Positions 1-18,283 of a DNA stretch of 64,000 nt are shown piece by piece; position 1 is the stretch's first letter; each line of letters starts with the position of its first letter. A model generated the notes under the pieces. That model had not been told where the DNA came from and made no database searches. It saw nothing but the letters and a program-made list of their open reading frames with translations. Source of the stretch: Chromobotia macracanthus (Eukaryota; Chordata; Actinopteri; Cypriniformes; Botiidae); contig JAZGTH010000062.1 of assembly GCA_036877525.1 (NCBI GenBank), positions 8,182,501 to 8,246,500 of the forward strand. Reading direction: 5' to 3'. The translations under genes were made by a program, and so were the position numbers.

Positions 1-1106
1 AACACCTTAGCAACCACCTGGCAACACACTTGTCACCCCTCTCCACATTAGAATGCAACTGGATAGCAACATCTTGACAACCACCCACAACAATCAAGCA
101 TTGTGATGGTAAGTTTTTTTAATGCGTAAACAATACATTTTCTTTATAAATAAGTAATTCTGCAGTTCTGTTTAGTGCCACTTGTGGCATTTCACCATTA
201 AGTACCCTGTTAATAAAGGTTGTGTGAGTTTTACTGTATGTCACATGTTCCTGGTCTTTTAGCTGTTTTGGTGGCATATGGGCTTCTTATTGCTTTTAGC
301 CATTTTCATTATTAATGAGATCAGCCTAAAGGGAAGACTACTGTTACCATAGCAACAGTGACCCTAAATACAACCCATTGAAATACATACCCACACACAA
401 CAAAACAACATAAAAGCCCACTCAGATGAGATTTAAGAGATCACTTCAGTCTAAACAAAGGCACAAAGCTATGAACCCATTTAAAATAACTATGATTTTA
501 CAAGTTTTCATGCAATACTTCTAAAGTGATGGTATTTACCATGGTATGATTAATATATTAAACACTGCCATAGTATCATTATTTAGCTGAATAAAAAAAC
601 ACGGTTCTCTTTTGTAAGCAAAAACTTCTTCAGCTCTGAAACAAACACACTACACTATCGCAGCTGAGAATACACTGTACAAATCAATTATTCACTTCAC
701 CTTAACCTGCACTCCAGTTAAGTGTTACCTGAGTGGGAGGTGTTATGAGAGAGAGAGAGATATTCAGAAGTTAAAAGGGGACAGCAGTTTAAAACAACTT
801 TCCTTAGTGAGTTTGTGTGTGTTGGCTGTAAGCAGTGAGTGTGGCCATCACACACTGGTAAATAATTTATTTACTGTGGAACCCATAACAGAAGCATTTC
901 ACACAGCCAATGATATTAACTCCTCATATGTCTCTCTTTATACTACCACTATTTAGTCTTTCGCTTCTTCTTCCAGCCTGGATGTCTCTGAACAATAGTT
1001 GGAATTGTTCATTCTCATGTTACTGCCCCCTTGGGATGAATTGTTTCATTGTATTTCTCATTGTGTCATTTATTCTCTTTAGATAAAAGCATCTGCTAAT
1101 AATTTA

Positions 1107-1352
1107 AATGGACAGTTCACCCAAAACTGAAATTGTTTTCCATCATTCACCTCATGTCATTCCAAACCTATATGACTTTTATTTTTCTGTGCAACACAAA
1201 AGAAGATATTTTGAGAAATGTCTCAGTGGTTTTGTGTCCATACAATGTAAGTCAATGGGTGCCACTGCTGTTTGGTTACCAATGTACTTTAAAACATCTT
1301 TTATGTTGCTCAGAAGTCATACAGGTTTGGAATGACATGAGAATGAGTAAAT
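1107..1352. repeat. Angel-like short inverted-repeat element
   Basis: The element begins with GGACAGTTCACCCAAAA and ends with GGAATGACATGAGAATGAG, giving imperfect inverted halves around a central AAGTCAATGGGTGCCAC. This is the very common cyprinid MITE-like unit that I associate with the 'Angel' family. The family name is from memory. Further copies are at about 14925-15103, 17519-17947, 19095-19188, 24232-24499 and 30866-30945. Confidence 0.65.
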
Positions 1353-1912
1353 GATGGAAGAATATTAAAACATTGCTTTGCTTGCTGACGCTCTATGGCC
1401 TAGATCAGAGTAATCTCTCTCGCCCGCTCTCGCTGTCTCTCTCTGGAGAAACTATATCTCTGTTTCTTCTTTTCTTTACAACTCAAAAAAACAGCTGGTC
1501 CTGGGAGCTCCTAAGGGTTACCTGGACACACACATATTCACACAGGACCACACAAACATTATACTGTGGGCCCAAGCCTCTTTAAGCATATACTGGCAAT
1601 CTATGGAAGAAGATTTCTACACCACAGCTCATCTGATCAGCTTAAGTGCATAAAAGCATCTGAGTGTGTGCTAGGAATTCCAGCAGAGATCACAACTGCT
1701 CAGCCCTGATGTCTTAAATGGTGTCCATTGTGTGAGTCAGTCAGAACCTCCCATCTCCACCCCTGATCACTGAAACATGCATACAGACAAACTCTTTCAT
1801 TCATAACACATACAAATAACACATATGTGCAGTATCTGCAGGGCCTCTCCTCCTAAGACAAGATAACTTCCATTATCATTGATAATTGTGGTATATATGC
1901 TCTGTCTGTCAT

Positions 1913-2212
1913 TTTAAAGCTGCAGTTTGTAACTTTGTTGTAGTTAAAAATGAACAAAAATCAGTTATTGGGCAAGTACATAACAGATCAGTGTTTAAAA
2001 CATTCTCTTTACCTTACATCAATTATCTGATCCGGCTACTACTATATTGCAGGTGTAGATGGTGTAGCATTTGTATCTTGCTCCTCAAATGTTTAAAATT
2101 TAAACTTGTCCACATCAAGAAACTAACTCCACCTGCAAAAAGTAACCTGCAATTTTATGTTTCAAACAGATAGAGGTAGAGAGGCAAAAGTTATGGATTG
2201 CAGCTTTAAGTG
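1913..2212. mobile_element. MITE with TTAAAGCTGCA inverted ends
   Basis: The left end reads TTAAAGCTGCAGTTTGTAAC. The right end is its imperfect reverse complement (AAAAGTTATGGATTGCAGCT, then TTAA). About 300 bp lie between with no coding potential. A partial related copy starts near 44788 (TTTAAAGCAGCAATCTGTAA) and continues with the same TTATTGAGCAAGTACAT segment. This is a non-autonomous DNA transposon of unassigned superfamily. Confidence 0.6.
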
Positions 2213-2694
2213 GCTCTTTAACTGGCTTCATAGTCTTAATGTATGCCAACAGTTTTCTCATTTGTATATATTTCTCTATTTTCTATTTTCTAAGACAAAG
2301 ATGATGCCAGGTCACACACAGATTTTTTTTACATCTGCATTAAACCTACGCCGAAGACACAGCGTAGCTATGACAATTTACAGCATAGCCCACACGACAG
2401 CCTGGCGTGCACCTCACCAAAAACAATAATTACATGTCGCTTCTACAAAGACACAACATCTTTTATTGGTCCGCTTTGTAACCAAAGACACTCCCACTGA
2501 GCTGGCACACTTCTGTGTGGGGTGAGAGACTGAAACGTTGCCCACAGATGTGTTCATATTGTAACACACTATCCCACTATTAAAACAGAACAAGGTTTAT
2601 TTCAGATGAAAAATGATTGTCTAATCTGTGAACACGTTTAAATCCTTAACCAGAGAAAAGTTTTGAGGTCTTTAATCTGTAAGCTAGGGGTGAC

Positions 2695-3322
2695 ACCAGC
2701 TAATATTTTAGGTCGTAAGAATGTTTTCCTAATGTTGCCATCGAGTAACAAAAATGTTATTTTGAATGATCTAGGATGTTTAAAAAAAGGTCTAAAACAT
2801 TATTGCTTGGTTACAAGAACGTTATTCAAACATTTTTCAGTTGTGTTTTCTGTCTTAGCACTAAAATGCAGCTTGTAAATACATAATATTTATATTATGT
2901 ATTTATACATAATAAAGCTGCTTCAGGTGAGCCAAACCTTTGGTTAGAGTAAAAAATAGTCAAAAGACAGAAATAAGAAACAGCTGAGCTAACAGGGAAC
3001 ATTTTCAGAACGTTGGCTAACATTCTCTAAAAGTTCTCTCAAATTATTAAAAACATTCTTGGAGTAAGTTAATAGAATGTTTTTCTAATGTTATGTATCA
3101 TATATCAAAAACATTTTTCTTAAGTAGTTTGTGGAATGTTTTAAAAATGATAAAGAATTTAAACATATTTAAATAATGTTCTTAAAAACAAACAATAACG
3201 TTAACACAACATCTAAAAAACTTGACGTTTTGAATGTTCCTAAAACTGTCAAAATAACATTTTTAATGTTTTTGTTGGAAACGTTATAGAAGCATTCTTA
3301 CAACCTGAAACTGTTAGCTGGG
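2695..3322. mobile_element. Non-autonomous DNA element, ~630 bp, with terminal inverted repeats
   Basis: The left end (CCAGCTAATATTTTAGG, then TCGTAAGAATG) and the right end (CATTCTTACAACC, then TGAAACTGTTAGCTGG) are imperfect reverse complements of about 28 bp. The interior is made of degenerate repeats of an AACATTCTT/AACGTT type. An internal 13-bp-arm palindrome (TAAATACATAATA) lies near 2876-2905. There is no ORF of interest. Confidence 0.55.
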
Positions 3323-5028
3323 ATAGAGAGAAAAAAATATAAAGCATTTATGTGTTTGATACAATTGCCCTAAAATAAAATAAATCAAAGACTCAACATC
3401 AAACAATAGCACCTGAAGCCGACGTAAACCAGCCCAGCATGTGAAATCTGCCTCTAGCTGCTCTCTGATTAGTTGTGTGGCAGACCCTTCTGAGACCAGA
3501 CTGCACTGATCTCAGATCAGCTGTTAAACCAAGTGATTCATTGTTGCAGAAATAAATGAAGATCTCACTTTTCTCAAAATTGAGTACATTCTGTTTAAGG
3601 TTTTGTTTTGCTCTTATTTATCTTTCATACACCACGGCTGAAAGGCATACGTGCACGCACACACTTTACTTATCTATCTAAATGGAGACATTCCATAGAC
3701 CGCTAATGTTTTATGGACAGCTTTTATAAACACTATAACCAAATCCTAACCCACACTCTAACCATAACAGAAAACATTCTGCATTTTTACAATAAACAAC
3801 TTTATTTACTATATTTTTGTAGTGTTTTTACAAATGAGGACATCCCCAGAAGGAGATTTTGCTCAGATTTGTCAGGTTTTGCTGATGTCTGGGTACAAAT
3901 TTGTCCCCAGTGTATGGTTAAACACACACACACCAACAAACACAGCCACTTCCATGGGTAATGTTAATAATGACACTAAACGTAAACAACCACACAACAC
4001 AACTAAAACATCAATCTTTGATATAATTGTTTTAGTGTACCAGAGGTTCACACATATTGCGTATAATGGAGACCACTTTAAACAATTATATCAATGGGAT
4101 AGGTATATTCATGTGCATAAACAATGTATGGCCATGACATTAATGCTATTCAATTTAATGGCCCCAAAAGTGTCATACAGACATTGTTCACAATAGAGAT
4201 CATTTACACCTAAAATAAAGAGTAATTATATCAATGGCATAGGTATATACATGTGCATATATAATGTATGGTCATAATATATATGGTCATAATATATGTG
4301 CTACTTATTTAATAGCCCCAAAAAGGTTTAATATGAGACACCAGGCCACTCTATGCTAAGTGTTTATAGTCTATTAAAGTAAGCAATTTTTATCTCCAAA
4401 TCTACGTGACTTCTTGATGCACCTTATACATCATATATATGTTGATTGTTTATGGAGGAAAAAAGAGCTTGTATTTATAGTATATTTATAGTTCTGTCAT
4501 CAAGCAGAACTGCTCAGTGCACGAGCTCATTAATAAACAAACGACCCATAGGATAAATATTAGCTACAGAAGAACACACTTGAAAATTAAAAACATACAA
4601 CAAATTTAAGCATTGTATTTTGATTGTTGGACTACTAGTGTGCAAAGCCTGTAAGCATTTATCCTTGAGGACAGGTAGAATAAACCTGTAAATAATCGCA
4701 GAAATAATCGCACGTCCCGGTCGCTTCAGACTGACTGTTTTTGCTTTGCACGATGTAAGAGCAAATAAGAAAACCCTGTCGGGGCAATGAAAGACCAAAG
4801 CTTGATAAACGTTTAAAACGTGGATGAACACGTCTGAGATGCCGAAAAGGAGGTCAGTGTGTTTCTGCGAACGGCGGCGACATGGAAGCATTACGGTCAT
4901 CACGGAACCTGACGCGTGTGGATGCTCTTATTGACCGAGCCTTTAAAATCAGTACGTATTCATTAAGACAAGGTATTCACGCTGTCCTCCATCAGCGAGG
5001 ATTGTTGTCCTGTTTTGTAAAGGCTTAC

Positions 5029-5113
5029 CCTCCGACAGCTCCAGGTCCAGCTCTGCCAGCTGCTCCCGGACCTCTTGAGGGAGAGCGGACACATCCACAC
5101 CGCGCTCTGCCAT
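5029..5113 (-). CDS. dip2b: DIP2 family protein, first coding exon (dip2b-like)
   Basis: The exon encodes 28 complete codons starting MAERGVDVSALPQEVREQLA and ending ELDLELSE plus one base. It is followed at 5028 on the minus strand by the consensus donor GTAAGC. The pattern matches the start of the DMAP1-binding domain of disco-interacting protein 2 (human DIP2A/B start MA-RG...LP-EVR--LAELELELSEG). DIP2 proteins carry this domain plus two tandem adenylate-forming (AMP-binding) domains. In human, DIP2B lies beside LARP4 on 12q13, and a larp4 gene is in this window, which favours the B paralogue over A or C. The rest of the gene is off the left edge. A short upstream ORF (5242-5186, 18 codons) precedes the start codon. 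Confidence 0.85.
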
Positions 5114-5300
5114 TACGGCGCAAAACCGGAAAGAAAAAGAACGGCGCAGACCGGTTTACCGACAACAACAAACCGCGTCTCCTCTTCACAGCAAAACACT
5201 AATGTTGTTTGACATCAGACCGAGCTCCATCACCTCCGCCATGCCGAGAGAGAAATCCCGACCGATGGTAAGAGTCACATGACCACGGCTCGGGATGAGG
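5114..5300. promoter_or_regulatory. Candidate bidirectional promoter of dip2b-like gene
   Basis: This is a CpG-richer stretch directly upstream of the dip2b start. It contains an 18-codon upstream ORF on the minus strand (ATG at 5242-5240, stop at 5188-5186). On the opposite strand, an ATG at 5241 opens nine codons (MPREKSRPM) that end exactly at a strong donor (ATG|GTAAGAG, 5267/5268). It could be the first exon of a divergent transcript. I do not recognise the protein, and no second exon was found. Confidence 0.35.
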
Positions 5301-7428
5301 AGTCTGAGCTGATCTGAAAACGTGGCGATGTTGCTCCCTCTGGCGTGGTGCGGGAAAATCTTTTCTTAATGTAATATCCAAAAACCTATAAACTACAACA
5401 CACGTAATGTTAGTTGCACAAGTTCCTGAAGTATTTACGTGTATGTACGTGTATTCATGTACGTGTATTCCTGGATCATTTACGTGTTTCATTTGACATA
5501 CGGTTTAATCAAGATGATGTAACATACGTGTATAATTATAACAGCGTTTTTTGTATAATTACAGTGTATTACATATAATGTTTTATCAAATGTTTTATTA
5601 AATTGCATCAGTATTACTACGCCTTAAAAGTTTTGGTGTTGCCGTTTTCTCAACATTTTTATCAATATCATTATATTTTTGTTGTTGTATATTTATGATA
5701 CCTCGTTTGTGACTCTTGTGCTGTGGCTGTGTTAATTGTATACTTGTGAAGTATTTTGTGGGTAATCACACAAAGTCTGGGTACTTCCATCCCACTTCTA
5801 TACCTTTAAAATAAGATCATAAAAACTGCACGAAATCAGCACAATGCTTCTGAAAGTCTGGAGTTCCATCAATGTTTAATTTTAACATATCTTAAGAACC
5901 ATTAGTCATACATTAAGCAATTCTGTATGCTGACAGTCATTTTGTATTTACAGCTCTAGTTTAAGGGTTTGACTGACACAGTACACAATTTGGGATCGGT
6001 GAGTTATACACATCTACATCCAAATATGATACATCTAGAGGCAGATCAATGAAAAAAAACTGATATGACAGGCTGAATAATTCAATAGTCTACACACCAT
6101 TCAATCAAAACACATTATGAGAGGAATAAAGATGCTGAGGCCAAATTCTGTGTCCAAAAGTTGATTAAAAACAATGAGTTTGATGAGGTTAGTATGAAAT
6201 AGAATAAAATATGTAACGAATATTCAACCAGATGTTCTTAGCCACTAAACAAGACAACTGTTTAATGGTATACAATTTTATAAATTGTGTCAGTTGTGTG
6301 TACAGGATGAAATTTACTCAGTTTACTTTCAGACCCCACAAAAAATATATTTTTATTTGTATGACACTTCACATTCATAGCCGGGTTAGTTAACTACTGT
6401 ACATTTACAAAATGCAAGCACGAGAGTCATTACGTGTGAAAGTGTTTGCGTGTGAGTTCCTTGTTACAAGACCGGATACAATTAAACTTTGGGGTCTGAC
6501 CTTTAATGTAAAAGTATTTATGTATTTTGTTTAAAGATAGCTATAATTCAGCAGAGCATATCCTATTCATACTAATCAAAAACATCCACATGGTTACGCT
6601 ACCGATACATCCATATAAAGACTGCAAAATGCAGATGAACCGATAACAATATTTAAATACAAAAATATATTGCTCTTATTTTCTCTCCATTCTTAAGCTG
6701 TTGCGAGTCCATGCTGCAATGTCAGCTAGGATATTCTAATGTGAGACAAAATCGTCACTAGAACAGCCACAGAATCACAGACCTGAGAGAAATTACCTTA
6801 GATACAATAAAATTAAGATGGAGAGGAAGAGATGGAGCAAAATTGCAAAAACTGAAGACTGTGAGAGCGAGTATGTACGAGTGAGAAATAAAGTGTTAAA
6901 AATATATGTGCATAGTGTAGTAATCTTTCTAATGCAGCCAGAATCATGCAATGAATCATTGTATTAGAAAAAACAACTAAAGATGCACAATGAAAAACAT
7001 TTGCAAATGAGACAAACTATCAACTGAATGCATTAGTGAGAGAATCTATACAAGTACATCTCAATGTGTATTTAATAGAGATTGTGTTAAGAGACTTATT
7101 TTTCACTGCAATGCTTCCTGGTGTGCTGTTGGTGATTTTCATAACAGCTGTTTTGCCACTTCGCCCAGCAAGAGTCTTTGATTGGCTGTGGGTGAGTGAG
7201 GTGTGGTCAAACCATGGCAATGTTTGCCACTTGGCCCAAGCAAAGTCTCTGATTGGCTGTGGGTGAGCGGGTGTGGTCAAAGCATGGCAACATCGGTTCC
7301 CATTTGTCAGAGGAATTTACAAATACACTGTAAGTGACAGTTTTGGGGGGAAATGTTTGGGAACTTATGTCTCTGAAAAACTCATTGACAAAGTTTATTT
7401 AGTTCATATTGGCTGAACAACATGCTCA
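5301..7428. other. Intergenic region and atf7 3' flank
   Basis: There is no supported coding exon. The right part is expected to hold the atf7 3' UTR, since the atf7 stop codon is at 7429-7431 on the minus strand. I could not fix a single poly(A) site. A two-copy, 71-bp tandem duplication lies at 7155-7293. The ORFs at 7020-7280 on both strands run through this duplication and look spurious. Confidence 0.5.
7155..7293. repeat. 71-bp tandem duplication, two copies
   Basis: Two direct copies begin with GCCACTT(C/G)GCCCA at 7155 and 7226. Both contain CTGATTGGCTGTGGGTGAG (copy 1 has a T substitution near the start) and TGTGGTCAAA(C/G)CATGGCAA. Each copy carries a GATTGGC (CCAAT-type) word. It sits in the probable atf7 3' UTR or flank. 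Confidence 0.75.
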
Positions 7429-13735
<6,307 letters not shown>

Positions 13736-14349
13736 TTTTAGATCAAATACTTCCTGTGTCACTGCTAAAGACCATTCAGAGAAGGTAGTTATGATTGATG
13801 AGGCCCAGACTTCTCAAAAATGCTGTTTCTGTTCGTTTCAGTGACACAAACTCAATTCGTCATCTGTTCATATGTCAAATGTCAATGCTTTTCAAAACTG
13901 ACATTTAAATTGCTGTACAGTCTTCTGGCAAGTGTGACAGCCAGGAATGCCACTCTACAAGAATTCAATACAGCATAGAGGCCTGTCGGGTTCAAACAAT
14001 TGCATAATCTGCATGATAAATACAGGATAAGACGCTTTCATTTGACTATTGTCTGAGATTAGCCCTATTTAAAGAAAACTTCCGCCACATAAACCAACAC
14101 TTACACCTATAAACATAATCACACTAACACACAGCTGGCTAGTGTGCGTTTCCTCTCAAACCATTCCAGAAAGATCGCTACAATAAAAATCCCTCCCCAC
14201 TGGTGTGCAATAAAGCAAAAACAGTAATTTTAAACAGACAATAACGTTGTAGTAACTCCAAGTGCACTGGGTCTCATTTAAACGCTTCTGGTGTGCGCTA
14301 ACTGGCTAATGCTAACCACACATGAACCAACAGGCTGTAACATCACATT

Positions 14350-14475
14350 TACAACGCGAGCGAGCATCTCGACGCGTCAAAACAAGAGCGCTCCCATTAT
14401 AAGCCACACAAAGCGCGATGGTGTCGCCGATTATAATGGGAGTGCTGTAATTGTCGCGTCGCGTGCCGTGTACCG
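14350..14475. repeat. Imperfect foldback repeat, CpG-rich
   Basis: Left arm elements (GCATCTCGACGCGTCAAAAC and GCGCTCCCATTATAA) recur inverted in the right arm (TTATAATGGGAGTGC and TTGTCGCGTCGCGTGC). The arms are about 40-45 bp around a 30-bp centre. It is a MITE-like foldback lying a few hundred bases from the atf7 promoter. Confidence 0.65.
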
Positions 14476-14589
14476 CGGCGTCATGACACCTTTACCACTC
14501 GCGCGACCAGTACAATTAGATTTGAAATGACTAATTCAAACGCATCAGATAATCCGAATACGTTTTGTGTCACCTGTTCATCATTCAAG

Positions 14590-14760
14590 GGTTTCAGTGT
14601 TTACAAACTTACCCTGCTCCTCCCTCTCGCTCGCTCGCTCCCTCGCAGCGTTCCCACCTTTGGAACTCTTTAATCCAAATAGCGCACGCAAAACTAATCT
14701 CGCGAGATGTTGATGTAACACCGACGTGGATTAAAGTCGTTACGTAAGAGATTCGAAACC
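14590..14760 (-). promoter_or_regulatory. Probable atf7 promoter with TCTCGCGAGA element
   Basis: This CpG-enriched segment is about 0.9 kb upstream of the atf7 start-codon exon. It holds the palindrome TCTCGCGAGA at 14698-14707, the CGCG element bound by BANP in vertebrate CpG-island promoters, and a CTCGCTCGCTCGCTC run near 14626-14640. A non-coding first exon of atf7 is expected here, but its ends cannot be fixed from sequence alone. Confidence 0.55.
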
Positions 14761-17251
14761 GTAATGAAAAATACGACGCTCTGCGTGGCGTTTTTTATTC
14801 AATGCCACAAAAACAAGATATATTACGTAACATTTGCTGTCAGGAAAATAAAATTACATAAAGTTCAGTGTCTATGTATCTCTTTACTCTCAAAACGCCA
14901 TCTGACGCAAATGGGTAGCTATTACATGCCATTCCACACCTGTATGATTTTTCTTTTGTGCAACACAGACATTTTATATATAGTTACCAACATCCTTCAA
15001 GGTATATTTTGTTTATCTCTGTAACAAGTCATAGGTTTGGAATGACAAAGGGTAAGTAAATAATGGAAGATTTTAATTTTTGGGTGAACTATCCGTTTAA
15101 GAATGATAGAATGCTTTTAACATTTGTATTAATTAGGTTTTAAAAGAAAAACGATCAAACAAGCAAATTTAAATAATTATCATTTATTTTTCGTTCATAT
15201 GCTTGAGCATTTGTTCGTTAAACATCTACAATGTTTTGTCCAAACACTTCACTCAGCAGCTATACTATACTCATTCTCACCTTGGGCGGAGCCTAAACTT
15301 CCTACAGCATTAAACTGTGAGAATACTTTTTTCTTGTCTGAAGTCTTGCTACTTTCTACTCTTGTCTTAATAGCTTTCAAGCCTACAGGCAATAAGATTA
15401 GCAACAAAACAAAACATTTAATTTTAACAGTCGGTTATGAATCGCAAATCCATTCATTCAGAAAAGAATAAAAAAAAATAAACCAGATCCACTTATTTTT
15501 TTACTTTTAGGGGCAGTTTTTACAATTTGCACCCAAAAACAATATTGCCAAACATAGAAAATAAAAATCTGAAATAACATCCCAAACTATTAACACGTTA
15601 GGGCAACAAAGACACACTGATGCAATTTAATCAGAGAAATTTACAGCAATTAAAAACTAAATACATTACTAAGAAATATGCTGCATTAATTTTCATTTTC
15701 ATTTCAAACTGTAAAAAAACCCAGAAAAAAGAGAATTGTGAAATTAATCATTAGAATACAACATTACCTTCTGAAGGTTCTAAACAATGTTTTTTATAAA
15801 ACTAAAACACATTGTACATACACATTGTTCAACACACTAGTCAATGAAACCATGATTACATCCACTCACAAGTGAAACAGTGTCCCTGCCTATGACAGAA
15901 TGATGAGAGAAGTGAGGAAGAAGTTTTTGTACTTAAACGGCACTTCCTGAGATTGTCTCTCTGCTGATTTTACTTTGGTCTGGATCTGTGGACAATCTAC
16001 TCATATATGACAAATATGATAATATGAAGTGACATGAAGTAAAAGAGAAAAAAACATTACAGTTTCACTAATTGATTGAACATTAAAATATACATGTCAT
16101 TAGCTAAAACTTCAAAACTCTAAACAATTATGGATTAACAGGATTCAAAAAGTTATGATAAAACACCTAACCCGATTACAGTCAAAACTGATTTCATACA
16201 TTCATCAGAGCATTCTCCATTTAGTCTTATTCTGTGCCCTCTTTGTCTGAATACCATTCTGTAATCACACCAGTGTGCCTTGCAGTTTTGGACTGGGGAT
16301 CTTTAGGCACCTTACTATTTGATTTGATTTACATTTGGACACCCGTAATACAAATACATAGTTCTTGACATCTTAATTTTTTGACAACAGTTTATAGGTT
16401 CAAAAACATTAAGGGACCTCATAACTTATGTTGGCCCAGCAGCACACTGCACAGTTTAGACAAATTTCAGAAATTAAAGACTTCCTTCATTAGTCTTTGA
16501 TTGCATTACTTGCAGTCAACAGAATTTCCTTTGCACTAAATCTTATTCAAGTAAGCTTGATCAAAATCATCTCCTCTAAAGAATGAGTAGTCAGCACATT
16601 TCTTCAGCTCAGCCATGGTAGACTTTAACAGGCAAAACACTGCAGATGTTAGAGCAAGTGCTTTCTTGGGTTTGTGCATTACCTTTTCAATATTTGTATC
16701 AATAAAGATATCAGAATGTGACGATTAGGTGATGGTTGACAGTGCTGATGATGTAAGCATAGATCTATTTTGTAGTCTACTTAAGTGATGACAGGCCAAA
16801 AATTGTTGATTTCACACAACATGCCTTTACATAAGACTTTGCCAGGTACACTGCATAAATGTAAAAATGATTAAAAAAAATCAGTGTGCACTAGCTGTAA
16901 GCTTTGATGCTTATCTAAGCAAATAGTTAATCACTGCAACAAGAACAGCCGTTCTTCCATCATCTTTTTTGTTTAAAACATTAGTTACCAAACATTTTAA
17001 TTTAGCTTACATTTTGCACAATTTCCACATCTACAACTGTATTGTTCAGCTTTGCACATCACTGTTCAAGACCTTTCAACCAAATCAATAATGTAAAAAC
17101 ATATGAATTATTGTGCTTTAAAAAACATTTAAGAATTGACAATTAATCTACAAAACAAATTTTTCCCCAGTCCCATTTCAGACACAAATGTAGGACACAC
17201 AGACAGACACACACAGACAGACAGACAGACAGACACACACAGACAGACACA

Positions 17252-17294
<43 letters not shown>

Positions 17295-18283
17295 CACAGA
17301 CACACAGACAGACAGACAGACACACACAGACAGACAGACAGACACACACAGACAGACAGACACACAGACACACAGGTGAGATATGTTGAGGAGCCATGCT
17401 GTCTGATTTGTTGCATATGGACAACGTGTGCTGGCTTCATTTCATACCAACAGTACAATGTTTTCATTTACAGATAATAAAATAAATGTATAGGATTGTA
17501 CACTTGTGACAGGACCTTAAAGTAATAGTTCAGCCAAAACTGATAATTAGCCCATAAATTACTCTACAAATGACTTTGTTCTTTCAGCCAAACAGAATCT
17601 GAGTTATTTTAAATAATATCCTGGCTCTACCTAACTTTAAAATGGCAGTGAAATGTGCTGTTATGTCTGTGACTAGTCGTCTAATGCGTTGAGACGAGAT
17701 GAGAATCAGATTCGAAGTTATGGACATGGAGCCAGAAAATTGTTTCCTTTTACAAATATATCATTTCACTTCAGAATGCATTTATTAACCCCATGGAGTT
17801 GTATGGATCACTTTTATGATGGTTAGATGAACAATTGGAACTTTAAAATCTCAGACACTATTTACTGCCATTACAAAGATGGTAAGAGCCTTGAGGGTAA
17901 GTAATTTAAGGGCTAATTTTCATTTTGAGGTGAACTACTGCTTTAAACACCAAGCAAAATCAAAACTCTCAAAATCAATCACTGTAAAAATGACAGACAG
18001 CACTAAAAGGATGGCCTCTGTTTCTCCTTTCAAGTGTCAGAGGTTTGTCATTTTCCTAAAACTCTTTCCTCTTATATTTTAAAGGATCAAGTTCCCAAAT
18101 TTCAGTCATTTGGATCGCAGAGGATTTTAACACCACAGTGTGACAGTCCAGTTCTCATATGTAGATTTATATACTTTCGTTTTGTGTTTATATATGTGTA
18201 TTACAATAAACACAAGTGTGTTGTGGGCTTATGAGGCATTACTTTGGCATTCTGGGTGGGATGTTTTGTTCTTTTCCGCTGTG
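14761..18283. other. atf7-larp4 intergenic region and larp4 3' flank
   Basis: There are no supported coding exons. It contains Angel-like copies (14925-15103 and 17519-17947) and a long ACAG/ACAC array at 17196-17375. The part just left of 18284 should include the larp4 3' UTR. A possible poly(A) signal (TTTATT on plus) lies near 17780, but several others exist. The ORFs at 17129-17477 are translations of the tetranucleotide array. Confidence 0.5.
17196..17375. repeat. (ACAG)n/(ACAC)n tetranucleotide array
   Basis: About 180 bp of alternating CAGA and CACA units occur in blocks. It translates in every frame into fake Cys/Val/Ser or Thr/Asp/Arg/Gln repeats. It lies downstream of larp4. Confidence 0.95.

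Larger units (their letters stand above)
1..5028 (-). other. dip2b-like intron 1 (partial), repeat-rich
   Basis: No coding exon was recognised here. It lies downstream of the dip2b-like first coding exon on the minus strand, so it is inferred to be the start of a very long first intron, as is usual in DIP2 genes. It holds a degenerate CCTAGCAACC-type tandem repeat at 1-90, a short GA run near 750, an Angel-like short-inverted-repeat element at 1107-1352, a MITE at 1913-2212, and a 630-bp terminal-inverted-repeat element at 2695-3322. The ORFs in it are short and repeat-derived. An antisense ORF over the dip2b exon (4882-5202, plus strand) looks like a shadow. Confidence 0.5.

Noticed and set aside
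4882..5202. 106-aa plus-strand ORF
   Set aside because: It is antisense to the dip2b first exon and its 5' leader; its proline-rich text mirrors the real exon.
17129..17477. Cys/Leu/Ser-Val and Asp-Arg-Gln-Thr repeat ORFs
   Set aside because: Frame translations of the ACAG/ACAC array; no conserved domain.
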